Of a stretch of DNA of 64,000 bases, positions 35,955 to 44,800 are shown piece by piece. Origin of the DNA: Verrucomicrobiota bacterium. Its GTDB lineage: Bacteria; Verrucomicrobiota; Verrucomicrobiia; Verrucomicrobiales; DEV007. How positions within the stretch are numbered: position 1 is the first letter of the stretch; each line of letters opens with the position of its first letter. A program made the translations under genes and the position numbers. Under the pieces are notes generated by a model, which did no database searches, was not told the origin of the DNA, and worked only from the letters and a program-made list of their open reading frames with translations. The stretch spans positions 62,001-126,000 of the forward strand of contig DAOUQC010000002.1 in assembly GCA_030625775.1 (NCBI GenBank), read 5' to 3'.

Positions 35955-38740
35955 GGGATAAATAAAAATTCACTGCTGTTATAAATAGCACGACAAAGAG
36001 CGGGCAATCCGTTGCTAGAAACTAAAAGCGTCGCATCCTCCAACTCCCCGGCATCAGGCCCACGTCCGTAAGCAATTTGATAAACCCGCTGGATTTGACT
36101 CTTCGACTCGGGTCCGGCTTCTTTTTCAATGCGCTTGGCGAAAGCTGCAGATTCATCAATCGTGAATCGACTGTTGAACAAATTGAGCGCCTGTAGCGGC
36201 GTGGTCGACTGGCGGCGACGGGAAGAAGTCTGGCCTGCATCGGGGCAATCAAATGCGCCAAACACCGCTTCTCGTTCCATGCGAATTTTGTGAGCGTAAA
36301 TCATACGCCGCAGACCCTCCCCTTTGAAAGTTTCAACGGGAGGAAATCCGCTCAACCCCCCGCGTGATTTAAACATATCAAAACCCGAACCACCCATTTT
36401 CAAATTCAACCGACCACTCACCGCAAGCATGGTGTCGCGAATACTTTCACCCTCAAGCCGTCGTGAAGGAAAACGCCACAGCAGACGAACATCGGCATCT
36501 TTGGCCTGGACATCCGGGCGAATTTTAGCGGACTGACGGTAAGTCGCAGAGAGCACCATCATCCGATGCATCTGCTTGATCGACCAGCCGGAGTCGACGA
36601 ATTTTTTTGCCAGCCAATCGAGTAATTCAGGATGAGTGGGCCTGACCCCGGCACGCCCAAAGTCATTGGAGGTCTCAACCAGACCAATTCCAAAATGCCC
36701 CTGCCAGATCCGGTTCACCATCACGCGCGCAGTCAGCACATTCTCCGGACTCGCGACCCAGTCAGCCAAAGCGAGACGGCGTTGTTTGTCTGTCGCACTT
36801 TTGGGCAATTTCAAATCACCCAAAGCAGTAATCGCCGCAGGAGCCACCTCCCCCTTCGGCTGCTCGGGGTCTCCGCGTCGCAGCAAAAACATCGCTTCGG
36901 GCTCGCCAAATATCCCGCCATAAACCAAGGAGTCATTACTGAGTTTTTTGATTCTGGCCTCCAGCATAAGTTTCTCCTGCTGCAAAGCTTTCGCCTCTTT
37001 GCTCTCTTTCGCATTCAGTCCAACCAAAGTGAAATCAGCAGGTTTTTTAAGCTTGGCATCATACTTTTTCCGATCAGTCGAATCTGCGACCACCTGCCAC
37101 TTACCTGTTGCATCCGCAACTTCGATCACATACTCCAGTGGCAAGCGATCAGTAAATTTAGACTGACGGTCACGACCCCAGACGACGCGCTCGATCTTAT
37201 GTTCATCGGCAAACTCCAGCATCACCCAACCCTTGCCCTTTTCATTCGACATCCATGAGCGCGAGTTGCCGTAACGCCCATCGTTGATGTGTTCCAGCTC
37301 GTGACGATTGGCAACTACGATGCTGCCCGAAGCTATTGGTTTCGTGCCGACACTGGCAAGTGCCACATTTTTTCCGTCCGTGTTAAATACTTCCAATTCA
37401 TCCAGACAAGGCTCGAGATTATTAGTCGTCTTGACCGTGAAGCGAACACGTTTGGCTTTCACCGGAGCGAATCGTTCGATGTTGATTTGTGCATTCACCG
37501 ACGGCCGCTTGGCACCGGACTTCGCCAACGGTACAAACTCCGTCAACTGATGATCAATCTCCGCCACCTGCACCTTGAACTTTTTGGCCTCCAATCGCGC
37601 TGAGTCGGCTTCAGGTGATTTGATCGCACGATCCCCATATTTCACACCGGCAAAAAAGGCCTGCATGGAATAATAATCATGAGCGCTGATCGGATCGAAC
37701 TTGTGATCGTGACAACGCGCACAGCCAATGCTGAGCCCAAGAAAGGCCTCGCCGGTATTGATAACAATTTCCCCCAGCTCGTCCTGACGCGCCAAGCGTT
37801 TCGATGCGTCGTCCTTGCCAATTTGGCCCGGCAACAAGACAGCTGAGGTTACAAGGAATCCGGTCGCCGCGTCCTTGCCCATGGTATCACCGGCAAGTTG
37901 TTCACGAATAAACTGAGCATACGGTGTGTCCTTATTGAAAGCTTCGATGACATAATCACGATAGGGCCAAGCATTGGCGCGCGGGGTATTCACCTCGAAC
38001 CCGTGAGTATCGGCGTAACGCACCACATCGAGCCAGTGTTGCGCCCAGCGCTCACCGTAACGTGGAGAAGCGAGCAATCTGTCGACGACTCGTTTGTAAG
38101 CATTGGCTGACTTGTCTCTCAGGAAAGTTGCCAACTCGGCTGATGTCGGCGGCAGGCCGGTAAGATCAAATGTCGCCCGCCGCAGCCAGGTCCATCGATC
38201 AGTTTCCAATGATGCCTGTAAGCCCTCCTGTTCTAATCGTGCGAGAATAAAACGATCCATTTCCGTCCGCGCCCATTGCTGATCTTTCGTCTTGGGTGGT
38301 GCCGGATTCGCAACCGGCTTGAATGCCCAATGATCCCGTCGGTCTTCCAGCTTCACCAAGTCCACCCCATCCGGCCATACCGCTCCCTGATCGATCCATG
38401 CTGTCAGCGTCTTAATCTCGCCAGCCGACAAAGCTTTTCCCTCAGCCGGCATACGCTCACCCTTATCATCAGACGTCACCAGGTGAATCAGCGGACTCTT
38501 GTCAGCTTTCCCCGGAATGATATCCGGCTGGTGGGTATCACCTCCCTTGAGAGCCAGTTCCCTGATGTCCAGCCGCAGCTCGGACTTCTGCTTTTTCTCA
38601 CCGTGACACTCGTAGCAGTGCTTTTGAAAAATCGGCTGAACCTCACGCACAAAATCCACCGGAGCCGCTAATACAGCAGCCGGTAGAGAAAAAATCAGGG
38701 CAAAAACAGCAGGTCGAGGGAAATAAATCATCGTCGTCAC
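35951..38740 (-). CDS. PSD1-type planctomycete cytochrome c protein (PSCyt1-DUF1549-F5/8C-like-DUF1553)
   Basis: 929 aa, secreted (signal [14 protein letters not shown]). PSCyt1 haem motif CYECHG (Cys42) near [23 protein letters not shown]1549 (PSCyt2) region: [40 protein letters not shown] and [21 protein letters not shown] central insert of about 150 residues looks like a discoidin/F5-8 type C domain ([40 protein letters not shown]). DUF1553 follows: [40 protein letters not shown]. The role is presumed redox or binding at the surface with its DUF1501 partner. First gene of the four-gene operon that also encodes the ECF/FecR pair. Confidence 0.92.
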   Translation of the reverse strand: MTTMIYFPRPAVFALIFSLPAAVLAAPVDFVREVQPIFQKHCYECHGEKKQKSELRLDIRELALKGGDTHQPDIIPGKADKSPLIHLVTSDDKGERMPAEGKALSAGEIKTLTAWIDQGAVWPDGVDLVKLEDRRDHWAFKPVANPAPPKTKDQQWARTEMDRFILARLEQEGLQASLETDRWTWLRRATFDLTGLPPTSAELATFLRDKSANAYKRVVDRLLASPRYGERWAQHWLDVVRYADTHGFEVNTPRANAWPYRDYVIEAFNKDTPYAQFIREQLAGDTMGKDAATGFLVTSAVLLPGQIGKDDASKRLARQDELGEIVINTGEAFLGLSIGCARCHDHKFDPISAHDYYSMQAFFAGVKYGDRAIKSPEADSARLEAKKFKVQVAEIDHQLTEFVPLAKSGAKRPSVNAQINIERFAPVKAKRVRFTVKTTNNLEPCLDELEVFNTDGKNVALASVGTKPIASGSIVVANRHELEHINDGRYGNSRSWMSNEKGKGWVMLEFADEHKIERVVWGRDRQSKFTDRLPLEYVIEVADATGKWQVVADSTDRKKYDAKLKKPADFTLVGLNAKESKEAKALQQEKLMLEARIKKLSNDSLVYGGIFGEPEAMFLLRRGDPEQPKGEVAPAAITALGDLKLPKSATDKQRRLALADWVASPENVLTARVMVNRIWQGHFGIGLVETSNDFGRAGVRPTHPELLDWLAKKFVDSGWSIKQMHRMMVLSATYRQSAKIRPDVQAKDADVRLLWRFPSRRLEGESIRDTMLAVSGRLNLKMGGSGFDMFKSRGGLSGFPPVETFKGEGLRRMIYAHKIRMEREAVFGAFDCPDAGQTSSRRRQSTTPLQALNLFNSRFTIDESAAFAKRIEKEAGPESKSQIQRVYQIAYGRGPDAGELEDATLLVSSNGLPALCRAIYNSSEFLFIP

Positions 38741-38836
38741 CTATTAATCTCCACAAGTCTGGAAGATTTAACGAACTTTTTCGAAAAAAATTCTCCAGCA
38801 TATGAAACTTGCCACAGCCTGACTTTTCAAGGCAGG

Positions 38837-40627
38837 CTATTCGAATAACTTATCGAAGGGAAGGCGGGCAAACACACCTTTCCCCTTCAAAGTTTCGTGC
38901 AAGTCCCGATAGTGAACATATTCATCTCCAAAGACAGATTTGAGCGTTGCCTGGGTCATGTTCTCCGACCAGTTTTCGAGCAGCACTTCCAGTGAAGCTT
39001 TTTGCTCAGGGTATTCAATGATCGAATAATCATCAATTTTTACCATACTGGCTGCCACTTCTATCGATTTTTCCAGCCCTCCAAATTCATCGATCAGACC
39101 AATCTCCAGAGCATCTTTACCCACCCAAACACGCCCCTGCCCAATTTCATCAACTTGCTCACGAGTCATTCCCCGCCCTTTGGCCACTTTCCCTATAAAA
39201 TCACTGTATACGTTTTCCACTGTGGCCTGAACGGCATTTTGCTCAAATGCATTCATCGAACGGTAACCAGAACCGACATCCGAATGACTATTGGAATTCA
39301 CTGTATCGGTAGTCACCCCAAGTTTGTTGTTTAACAGACCTTTGACATTGGGCAACAGCCCGAATACGCCTATAGATCCCGTGATCGTACTCTCGTCGGC
39401 CAGAATGCGATTGGCGCCACAAGCAATATAATAGCCGCCCGAAGCCGCCATGTTTCCCATAGACACGACAACCGGCTTCACCTTTTTCGCCAACTCTACT
39501 TCCCGCCAAATCACATCCGAGGCCAGCGCACTTCCACCCGGGGAATCAACACGTAGCACAATAATTTTCACTTTTTTATTTTTCCGTGCTTTGGCAATGG
39601 CCTTGGAAATAGTCTTAGCCCCCATGATTCCATAATTACTTTTCCCCATTCCGATGCCTCCACTGGCATAAACCACCGCAATTTTACTCTTACTATATTT
39701 GTTACCCAGAGCTGAACTATTTTCCAATAGCCGACTGTATTTTGATATGCGTATTTTACTTAGCGCAGCACCCTCCTTTATCCCGTCAACTTTTTTCAGT
39801 GCGGCAACAAACTCATCCCGGTAACAAATTCTATCAACCAGACGCAATGTCATGGCGTCTTTAGCAGAGCGAAGCTTCAACCCGTCTGCGACCTGATTGA
39901 TGGCTTCGGATGAAATGCCACGCCCATCAGCCATGCCTGAGACCATTTTATCCCACAAAGCTGTTACATATTTTTGAGTCTGCAGTTTGTTCTCCGGACT
40001 CATTGCATCCAGTATAAATGGCTCGACTGCTCCCTTGAACTTGCCATGGCGAATCACCTGCACCTGCACGTCCAGTTTCTCCAATGCTTGTTTATAAAAC
40101 ATCTGCTGACTGCTCAGGCCCTGAAGCTCCAGCCCCCCAGCCGGATTGAGACTGATACTGTCTGCCACCGAAGCCATGAAGTAGGCCTTTTGCCCCATGT
40201 AATCAGCATAGGCATGCACCGGTTTTCCTGATTTTTTGAATTTTTCCAGAGCATCGCGAATCTCATTCATACTGGCAAAACCCACATTGATCTGGGACAG
40301 GTCGAGATACACCCCGCTAAGGCGATCATCCTCAGCGGCAGCTTTAATGCTTTTCAGGATATCATTCAGACCAATCTGCGGCACTGCTTTAAAGCTAATA
40401 AAATCAAAGCTGGCAAAGGGGTCGTTATTGCTTCGGTCCGTGATGATTTCTTTAAAATCCATGTGAAGCCATGAATTATCTTTCATGGATACCGGCCCTT
40501 GATCGGCACCGGAAACAATCATCCCGATAATAGCTGCAATGACAGCAAAGCCGATCAAGGCTATTAGAAAAAGCGTGACCATCAATCCCATGATTGAGGC
40601 CATCATCATTTTGAAAAATTGCTTCAT
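38837..40627 (-). CDS. sppA: Signal peptide peptidase SppA, 67-kDa type
   Basis: About 596 aa from the ATG at 40627; 36 open codons upstream look non-coding. Membrane anchor: MMASIMGLMVTLFLIALIGF. Two tandem S49 domains. The N-terminal one carries the general-base Lys in DYMGQKAYFMASVADSI (near residue 145). The C-terminal one carries the nucleophile Ser in VVSMGNMAASGGYYIACGAN (near residue 395). Downstream STITGSIGVFG is the conserved strand. SppA cleaves left-over signal peptides in the membrane. It stands alone, with 96 bp to the PSD1 start and 194 bp to the next gene. Confidence 0.94.
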   Translation of the reverse strand: MKQFFKMMMASIMGLMVTLFLIALIGFAVIAAIIGMIVSGADQGPVSMKDNSWLHMDFKEIITDRSNNDPFASFDFISFKAVPQIGLNDILKSIKAAAEDDRLSGVYLDLSQINVGFASMNEIRDALEKFKKSGKPVHAYADYMGQKAYFMASVADSISLNPAGGLELQGLSSQQMFYKQALEKLDVQVQVIRHGKFKGAVEPFILDAMSPENKLQTQKYVTALWDKMVSGMADGRGISSEAINQVADGLKLRSAKDAMTLRLVDRICYRDEFVAALKKVDGIKEGAALSKIRISKYSRLLENSSALGNKYSKSKIAVVYASGGIGMGKSNYGIMGAKTISKAIAKARKNKKVKIIVLRVDSPGGSALASDVIWREVELAKKVKPVVVSMGNMAASGGYYIACGANRILADESTITGSIGVFGLLPNVKGLLNNKLGVTTDTVNSNSHSDVGSGYRSMNAFEQNAVQATVENVYSDFIGKVAKGRGMTREQVDEIGQGRVWVGKDALEIGLIDEFGGLEKSIEVAASMVKIDDYSIIEYPEQKASLEVLLENWSENMTQATLKSVFGDEYVHYRDLHETLKGKGVFARLPFDKLFE

Positions 40628-40821
40628 AGTTTTTGGTTTGGTTTCCTGAGCTTCAATTTCTATACCACAATACAGTAGCCAGATGATAGAAGTAGAATTG
40701 CATTTAAAGTCTTCTCCCAATTCAAACTTGTGCAAATGCTGTTTTCAGTTTGCCTTAAGCCCCTTCAATAAACTCTAATCTTCGCTTATTCACACATGCG
40801 AATTATTTTTTTCCAATTACA

Positions 40822-43122
40822 TTATCTCCGCTTGCTGGCCCTGCTTTTTTTCTCTTGTTGATGCTTTATTTTTTCTGCATGCCGGCGTGCCTCCTGCTCG
40901 GCTCGTTTCCGTGAAGCCGTCTCTGCAGCCCGTTTGCGTGACTCCATCCTGGCTTTTCCACGCCGTGACTCGGCGATCACTTTTTCCTTGGCCGCCCGTT
41001 GATGTGCCTCTTGCTCAGCTCGTTTCCGTGAAGCCGTCTCTGCCGCCCGTTTGCGCGACTCCATCCCGGCTTTTTCACGCCGTGACTCGGCAACCGCTTT
41101 TTCTTTAGCCGCCCGTTGATGTGCCTCCTGCTCAGCTCGTTTCCGTGAAGCCGTCTCTGCAGCCCGTTTGCGCGACTCCATCCCGGCTTTTTCACGCCGT
41201 GACTCGACGATCGCTTTCTCCTTGGCTGCCCGTTGATGTGCCTCCTGCTCAGCTCGTTTCCGTGAAGCTGTCTCAGCAGCCCGTTTGTGCGACTCCATCC
41301 CGGCTTTTTCACGCTGCGCCTCGGCAACCGCTTTTTCCTTGGCCGCCCGTTGATGTGCCTCCTGCTCAGCTCGTTTCCGTGAAGCTGTCTCAGCAGCCCG
41401 TTTGCGCGACTCCATCCCTGCTTTTTCACGCCGTGACTCGACGATCGCTTTTTCCTTAGCCGCCCGTTGCCGTGTTTCCTCTTCGGCTTGTTGTTGCATG
41501 ACCACCTGCGCCGCCCATTTGCGCGACTCCATCCCGGCTTTTTCACGCTGCGCCTCGACGATCGCTTTTTCCTTAGCCGCCCGTTGCCGTGTTTCCTCTT
41601 CAGCTTGTTTTTGCATGGCCACCTGCGCCGCCCGTTTGCGCGACTCCATCCCGGCATTTTCACGCCGTGACTCGACGATCGCTTTTTCCTTAGCCGCCCG
41701 TTGCCGTGTTTCCTCTTCGGCTTGTTTTTGCATGACCACCTGCGCCGCCCATTTGTGCGACTCCATCCCTGCTTTTTCACGCTGCGCCTCGGCGATCGCT
41801 TTTTCCTTAGCTGCCTGTTGCCGTGTTTCCTCTTCAGCTTGTTTTTGCATGGCCACCTGCGCCGCCCGTTTGCGCGACTCCATCCCGGCTTTTTCACGCC
41901 GTGACTCGGCAACCGCTTTTTCCTTAGCCGCCTGTTGCCGTGTTTCCTCTTCGGCTTGTTTTTGCATGGCCACCTGCGCCGCCCGTTTGCGTGACTCCAT
42001 CCCGGCATCCCGGAATGTACGTTTCTGCCCAAACCCCCGGTAATTCTTATCCGCCTGGCCTCTCCCGGAAATTTGTTTGCCTGCATCCTCCTTTTGATCC
42101 TTCACCCTGGCCACATGCCTGACACGCTCATCCTTCGAGAGATTCAACGGGTCGACATCCCTCTGTTTTGTGTGATCCAATCCTGCTCCCTGATGCTGCG
42201 CCAGGCCGATTGCATTGCTCGATTCCTCAGTTACTGGTTTTCCCTCCCTTTGAAGCCCTTGCTCAACAGCCCGAAGCCGAGTTTTCATTCCTTTCACACC
42301 AACGCTCACTCCAGTCCTCTTTTGGCTCAATTGCTGACGGAGCCCCTCGTTCCCGGATTCATGTGCTTTTTCAAAAACCTTACTCTCATTCTTCTGCTCC
42401 TGACTTGATTTGCCAACGGCAACTTGATGGATCTCTTTCCGGTGACGCAGCATCACTTTACGAGCTTTTCCCAATTTTAGAGCCTCACGAGCAAGCTCCT
42501 GACGCTTCACGCTTGCCAGGTGAAAACGATCCAAAACGCTACGGTTCATTTTTTTACCTTCGCGCAGCACCTGCACCCTACCCAGATTACTCTTCACGCG
42601 CACTGGGCACACCGCAGGGTTCCACGGGGATTTCACTGACGGGGCAAAAATCCTCAGCTGATTGCCATCCACATAATGCCGCCGCCGATCCCTGACATGA
42701 TCCCGCCCGTGCCTCAAGTCGAGCTTGTAGCGTGTGATCCTCCGCCCGCACATCCTGCTCACCCAATCATATTCCGGGCCACCGCAATACACTCGTTGGT
42801 TGCGAATGTGGATTCTCGTCACATTTGTCGTGTGAATGATAATTGAACTAACGGTTGTTCGCGGAACACAATAGCTAACAACCGGTTGGTAGAAGTGCTC
42901 CATCGGAACAAAGGAATACCACGCCGGTGAAGAATCGTAGTATGAATCAATCCCTGAATCATAGCTATAATCTTCATCGTAAACCGTTTCAGGTGGCAGC
43001 GGCGCCCAGCCAAGATAATCATCATTCGAACGCCATGACACCCAGGCGGGAGCCCAGTCCTCACCGGGAATCCAGACCCAACCCCGGTCCTGTAACAGGG
43101 CCCAACGCCCGTAATGATACAC
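40822..43122 (-). CDS. C-terminal part of a TGA-interrupted DUF6600-like protein with 39-residue repeats
   Basis: The annotated GTG at 43122 is only the first possible start; the same frame is open back to a TGA at 43236, on whose far side the frame of the 43716 gene continues. The residues before 43122 read DPDWRPYIRGRWLYSDQGWT and SDEPFGWAVYHYGRW, and those after it VWIPGEDWAPAWVSWR and DDYLGWAPLPPE. This is a typical Trp/Tyr/Pro-rich DUF6600-like domain. Residues further on are basic, then a long Lys/Glu/Arg/Ala region made of ten 39-residue repeats, probably a coiled coil. The natural product is taken to be one lipoprotein from 43716 to 40822. With the TGA read as stop, this part would have no signal peptide. 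Confidence 0.7.
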   Translation of the reverse strand: MYHYGRWALLQDRGWVWIPGEDWAPAWVSWRSNDDYLGWAPLPPETVYDEDYSYDSGIDSYYDSSPAWYSFVPMEHFYQPVVSYCVPRTTVSSIIIHTTNVTRIHIRNQRVYCGGPEYDWVSRMCGRRITRYKLDLRHGRDHVRDRRRHYVDGNQLRIFAPSVKSPWNPAVCPVRVKSNLGRVQVLREGKKMNRSVLDRFHLASVKRQELAREALKLGKARKVMLRHRKEIHQVAVGKSSQEQKNESKVFEKAHESGNEGLRQQLSQKRTGVSVGVKGMKTRLRAVEQGLQREGKPVTEESSNAIGLAQHQGAGLDHTKQRDVDPLNLSKDERVRHVARVKDQKEDAGKQISGRGQADKNYRGFGQKRTFRDAGMESRKRAAQVAMQKQAEEETRQQAAKEKAVAESRREKAGMESRKRAAQVAMQKQAEEETRQQAAKEKAIAEAQREKAGMESHKWAAQVVMQKQAEEETRQRAAKEKAIVESRRENAGMESRKRAAQVAMQKQAEEETRQRAAKEKAIVEAQREKAGMESRKWAAQVVMQQQAEEETRQRAAKEKAIVESRREKAGMESRKRAAETASRKRAEQEAHQRAAKEKAVAEAQREKAGMESHKRAAETASRKRAEQEAHQRAAKEKAIVESRREKAGMESRKRAAETASRKRAEQEAHQRAAKEKAVAESRREKAGMESRKRAAETASRKRAEQEAHQRAAKEKVIAESRRGKARMESRKRAAETASRKRAEQEARRHAEKIKHQQEKKSRASKRR
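40855..42006 (-). repeat. Ten 117-bp tandem repeats in two subtypes
   Basis: Nine full copies and one partial copy of a 117-bp unit encode AGMESRKRAA-(variable)-AAKEKA(V/I)(A/V)E(S/A)(R/Q)RE(K). Copies 1-5 (42006-41422) carry the variable core QVAMQKQAEEETRQ; copies 6-10 (41421-40855) carry ETASRKRAEQEAHQ. The phase is exact: the motif CCATCCCGGC recurs at 41061, 41178 and so on. The antisense strand is open over the whole array, giving long shadow frames. The block shift from one core to another suggests two separate amplifications. Confidence 0.9.
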
Positions 43123-43233
43123 CGCCCAGCCAAAAGGTTCATCGGAAGCCCATGTCCAGCCCTGATCAGAATAAAGCCACCTCCCTCGTATGTAAGGCCT
43201 CCAATCGGGATCTGTAGTGACCTCTTTTGGCTG

Positions 43234-43716
43234 TCAGACGTATCCATAATCGTCAGTTTGGAACCACTCTCCGAAACGCGCCAACTCCACAAAAAACACC
43301 TGGAAATCCTCCCCTTCAAGAGCCTGCTGAAAAGACGAGGCTTCTTCCTCTACAGTCGCTTGCAATGCTTCGCTCGGCTTGACCACTTTCGCCCGGATAG
43401 GTTCCGGACCTGTTTCCGTGTTTACCTCCGTTTTTGCATCCTCTGCAAACACATTTACAAGAGCTTCACTACGCTGTGCTTCAAGTTTCGCGAGAGCATC
43501 CTGCAACAGCCCGTGGGCCTCCGCCAGTTCATCCGCCATCAGCAGCCGTTCAGGCTCCGCTTGTTTCAATTGCTCGGCTTGTTGCCGCTCCTTCTGCTTC
43601 AGCTGAGCAATCCGCTCCTTCATACCGAGGGGCTCTTCAGGACGTTCACAGCCTCCCAAAAGTAAAGTCCCTGCAGCAAATATTATTATGAATAAATCAG
43701 AGTATGTTGTTTTCAT
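43234..43716 (-). CDS. N-terminal part of the TGA-interrupted DUF6600-like lipoprotein
   Basis: 160 aa from the ATG at 43716 (or 169 from 43743). Lipoprotein signal: LFIIIFAAGTLLLGGC, with the lipobox LLGGC. A charged coiled-coil stretch (RIAQLKQKERQQAEQLKQAE, and LAEAHGLLQDALAKLEAQR) follows. It ends in FFVELARFGEWFQTDDYGYV, then TGA at 43236-43234. In the DUF6600-like family 'GEW..TDDYGYVW.P' runs straight into 'DPDWRPY..GRW', and here the next codons after TGA are exactly that text. The TGA stands where Trp (TGG) is expected. Either the gene carries a nonsense mutation or the stop is read through. Confidence 0.75.
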   Translation of the reverse strand: MKTTYSDLFIIIFAAGTLLLGGCERPEEPLGMKERIAQLKQKERQQAEQLKQAEPERLLMADELAEAHGLLQDALAKLEAQRSEALVNVFAEDAKTEVNTETGPEPIRAKVVKPSEALQATVEEEASSFQQALEGEDFQVFFVELARFGEWFQTDDYGYV

Positions 43717-43877
43717 CACGAGTTTACGGGCTTTCCGATACATTGGACTGATCTCCTCTCAAAAAATTCACCTCGTTTTAGATCTGCCTTAGACTAAAAA
43801 TACACTAACCCTTTAACTGCCCATTTTTAAACACCCCGGGCAGCACTCCCCCACTTTCGCAAATGCACATAATTGGC

Positions 43878-43906
43878 TTGACCTCAATTTCCGGATTATC
43901 TAATAT
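43878..43906 (+). promoter_or_regulatory. Sigma-70-type promoter for a leaderless mRNA
   Basis: TTGACC (43878-43883), a 17-bp spacer, and TAATAT (43901-43906): a near-consensus housekeeping promoter. The GTG start of the CBS gene is at 43915, only 8 bp after the -10 box, about where transcription should begin. No ribosome-binding site fits in between, so the message is predicted to be leaderless. Confidence 0.6.
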
Positions 43907-43914
43907 CAATCTTA

Positions 43915-44358
43915 GTGGAAACGTATCTGACAGAACTCCTCTCCCACAAGGGAGGCGATGTTTTTGGCGTTGCTCCCGAAACAAGCGTTGAGGAAGCAGC
44001 CCAAATAATGGGGGAGAGAAAAATCGGCGCCCTGCTGGTCATGCGCGATGATGAATTGCTTGGTATTTTCACTGAGCGCGACATCCTCATCAAAGTAGTC
44101 GCTAAAAAACTCAATGCCGCTGACATCGAGGTTCATAGCATCATGACCAAAGAAGTGATAGTCATCGATCCGCGTCGTACCGTTCGTGAGGCGATGCAGA
44201 TTGTGACTGAAAAAAAACTGCGCCATCTGCCTATAGTGAAAGAGGGGCAGTTGGTGGGAATGTTATCGGGTGGTGATCTCACCCGCTCAATAGTCAATGA
44301 AGCAGAGGGCGTCATCGAAACCCTCTACGAATATATCCAGGGGAGTTATCCTGCTTAG
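43915..44358 (+). CDS. Two-CBS-domain protein
   Basis: 147 aa, cytoplasmic. Two CBS motifs: VFGVAPETSVEEAAQIMGER with IGALLVMRDDELLGIFTERD, and VIVIDPRRTVREAMQIVTEK with LRHLPIVKEGQLVGMLSGGD. Each ends in the G(I/M)(F/L)(T/S)xxD signature for adenosine-nucleotide binding. There is no attached effector domain, so it is a stand-alone regulatory CBS pair that binds AMP/ATP-type ligands and acts on another protein. The start is GTG at 43915, supported by the conserved N-terminus 'L..L..KG..V..V.P' and by the promoter placed immediately upstream. Confidence 0.9.
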   Translation: METYLTELLSHKGGDVFGVAPETSVEEAAQIMGERKIGALLVMRDDELLGIFTERDILIKVVAKKLNAADIEVHSIMTKEVIVIDPRRTVREAMQIVTEKKLRHLPIVKEGQLVGMLSGGDLTRSIVNEAEGVIETLYEYIQGSYPA

Positions 44359-44438
44359 AAAAATTGGAGTTAGCCAAGTTTTCCTCCCGTTGCCACCAGC
44401 ATATTTGCAATCAGCCCTGTCTCGTTCTTATCCAGCGT

Positions 44439-44732
44439 TCAATAGCGGCAATAATTGCCTCTGTAACCGCCATGCCCATAACCGCCTCCACGCCCTCTCC
44501 TATAGCTCCCATAGCGATAACTCGGACGATAGTAGTTGTTGTTGTAATGATGGTTCCTATTGTCTGCGATAGCATATCCAATAGCACCGGCTGCTACGAT
44601 GCCCGCAGCGGCGACGACGGGATCTACTGACTGTTGCGGTCGTCCATAGGCGTCATACGTGGTGGTGCAGCTGACGGTCAGGCCCAGCAGACAAGCACAA
44701 GCAGTGAATCGAAGGATGGCATCTTTCATCAT
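44439..44732 (-). CDS. Small lipoprotein with glycine zipper and Tyr/Gly/Arg-rich tail
   Basis: About 97 aa from the ATG at 44732 (a frame start at 44768 is less likely). Lipoprotein signal ACLLGLTVSC, giving an N-terminal Cys after processing. A short Ala/Gly-rich hydrophobic segment (VVAAAGIVAAGAIGYAIAD) resembles the glycine zipper of outer-membrane lipoproteins. The C-terminus is low-complexity (NNNYYRPSYRYGSYRRGRGG and GYGHGGYRGNY). It is probably an outer-membrane-associated envelope protein; function unknown. Convergent with the CBS gene. Confidence 0.65.
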   Translation of the reverse strand: MMKDAILRFTACACLLGLTVSCTTTYDAYGRPQQSVDPVVAAAGIVAAGAIGYAIADNRNHHYNNNYYRPSYRYGSYRRGRGGGYGHGGYRGNYCRY

Positions 44733-44800
44733 GACCATTAGGACGGCCATGATACTGCTTTTATTCACCCGGATCCCACTTTTTCAGTGATTTCAAGGAA

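Noticed and set aside
40855-42006. CRISPR-like regular repeats
   Set aside because: Units are 117 bp, contiguous, have no spacers and encode a consistent 39-residue pattern on the minus strand.
40887-42043. Long plus-strand frames rich in Arg, Ser, Cys and Phe
   Set aside because: They are the antisense of the 117-bp coding repeats; the repeat phase is a multiple of three, so all frames stay open. Composition is not protein-like.
43234-43236. TGA read as selenocysteine
   Set aside because: Homologous position is Trp, not Cys, and no SECIS-like stem was seen after the codon.
42819-43319. Minus-strand frame of 166 codons overlapping the DUF6600-like gene
   Set aside because: Shifted frame of the DUF6600-like region; the in-frame text across the TGA is the coding one.
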